Part shown: in pieces, positions 63,569 through 64,000 of the stretch
Layout: every line of letters starts with the position of its first letter
Numbering within the stretch: the stretch's first letter is position 1
NCBI RefSeq assembly: GCF_963378085.1
Contig: NZ_OY726395.1
Location: forward strand, 1,798,001-1,862,000
Source of the DNA: Mycolicibacterium sp. MU0050
GTDB lineage: Bacteria > Actinomycetota > Actinomycetes > Mycobacteriales > Mycobacteriaceae
DNA: 64,000 nucleotides
Reading direction: 5' to 3'
Notes under the pieces: model-generated
What the model saw: only the letters and a program-made list of their open reading frames with translations
What the model was told of the DNA's origin: nothing
Database searches by the model: none
Translations under genes and position numbers: made by a program

Positions 63569-64000
63569 CGCGGACGCCGAGCGGGAACGCGCGCCCTTCC
63601 AGCCACGATGCAGCAACCGTTCGTTCGAGCTCTTCGCTGTCCAGCTCGATCTCCAGGGCAGCGGCGAGGACATGCACAGCCAGGAGCGGCGGTATCGCGT
63701 TGCCGATTTGCTGGCCGATGTCGTTGCCCGACCAGGGAAAGTCGTGGGGAAATGTTTGCAGCCTTCCGGCTTCCTGGTGGGAGAAGCGGCTCTCGCTCCC
63801 GTCGGCCATGAGGAGCCGGTTGCGCGTGACTTTGCCGGTTACCGTCGCAGAGGGTTCGTCGGACCGGCGCTCGCCGCGGTTCCGCGGATCTCCACCACTT
63901 CCATAGTTGGACACCACGGTGAACGCGGTGTCACGCTGAAGTGCTTCTTCCATCGACACCCAACGCTTGAGGCCCAACTCAGCCTGGTCCGCCGCACCGC
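63540..64000 (-). CDS. dcm: DNA cytosine-C5 methyltransferase, C-terminal part (partial)
   Basis: The reading frame continues past the right edge, so only the last about 153 residues are seen. It contains the end of the target-recognition domain (DEPSATVTGKVTRN), motif IX (FSHQEAGRLQTFPHDF) and motif X (IGQQIGNAIPPLLAVHVLAAALE), which together identify a C5-methyltransferase. The recognition sequence cannot be read. Paired with vsr, as expected for a modification system prone to deamination damage. Confidence 0.9.
   Translation of the reverse strand, partial: GAADQAELGLKRWVSMEEALQRDTAFTVVSNYGSGGDPRNRGERRSDEPSATVTGKVTRNRLLMADGSESRFSHQEAGRLQTFPHDFPWSGNDIGQQIGNAIPPLLAVHVLAAALEIELDSEELERTVAASWLEGRAFPLGVRVSDRVALAE

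Overview
The window is uniformly GC-rich and reads as chromosome of a fast-growing mycobacterium (Mycolicibacterium-like). The evidence is gene content and order that match Mycobacterium tuberculosis in three separate blocks. These are an ECF transporter with uspABC and tldD/pmbA (Rv2326c-Rv2314c region), an Rv0805-type phosphodiesterase beside cpsY (Rv0805/Rv0806c), and a CBS-domain membrane protein pair (Rv1841c/Rv1842c). Further support comes from a WS/DGAT acyltransferase, a KstR-type operator, an EthR-like TetR protein and many leaderless-type promoters (TANNNT about 6-8 nt before the start codon). No rRNA, prophage, insertion sequence or CRISPR array was seen; there is one tRNA (CAU anticodon).

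Layout. 1-14.6 kb: the 3' end of an ECF transporter operon; a phosphotransferase and a tiny secreted Asp/Trp/Tyr-rich protein that share an 11-bp-phased regulatory motif; a POT-family peptide transporter; uspABC sugar importer genes (no ATPase); a PucR regulator next to a D-amino-acid-dehydrogenase-like flavoprotein; a GreA-like protein; and tldD-pmbA. 14.6-24.5 kb: a cyclic-nucleotide phosphodiesterase, the stealth-family protein CpsY, a Rieske oxygenase-WS/DGAT operon with a KstR-like box, a threonine aldolase-TetR pair divergent from a P1 (DmpA-type) peptidase-amino acid permease operon, and the tRNA followed by a 71-bp tandem repeat.

25-38.6 kb is a catabolic cluster: two zinc-type alcohol dehydrogenases, an EthR-like regulator, two Baeyer-Villiger monooxygenases, two acyl-CoA ligases, a second TetR regulator, an amidohydrolase and an alpha/beta hydrolase. 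The set fits oxidation of an alcohol to a ketone, conversion to an ester, hydrolysis, and CoA activation. Two divergent promoters share the operator core GTC-TATGA-N5-GAC, which ties the first half into one regulon. 38.6-45.8 kb holds a NYN-OST-HTH protein, a fatty acid desaturase, an unusual zinc-ribbon SDR, a DapB-like oxidoreductase, a type IB topoisomerase and a patatin-like protein.

46.2-64 kb is rich in genome-defence and DNA-maintenance genes: an mksF-mksE-mksB condensin operon (Wadjet JetABC type) with no mksG/jetD nuclease, two CBS membrane proteins, an AbiE toxin-antitoxin pair, a three-subunit molybdenum aldehyde oxidoreductase, a receptor-like Ser/Thr kinase, and at the right edge an unknown Cys-containing protein, a Vsr endonuclease and the C-terminal part of a cytosine-C5 methyltransferase.

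The least explained material is intergenic. There are three families of dispersed palindromic repeats: a 57-bp element, a 77-89-bp GCCCACCTC element, and a 60-bp element that begins a few nucleotides after a stop codon in both copies. There are also several paired operators that link neighbouring genes. Statements about homology are from recognition of motifs and family features, not from database searches.
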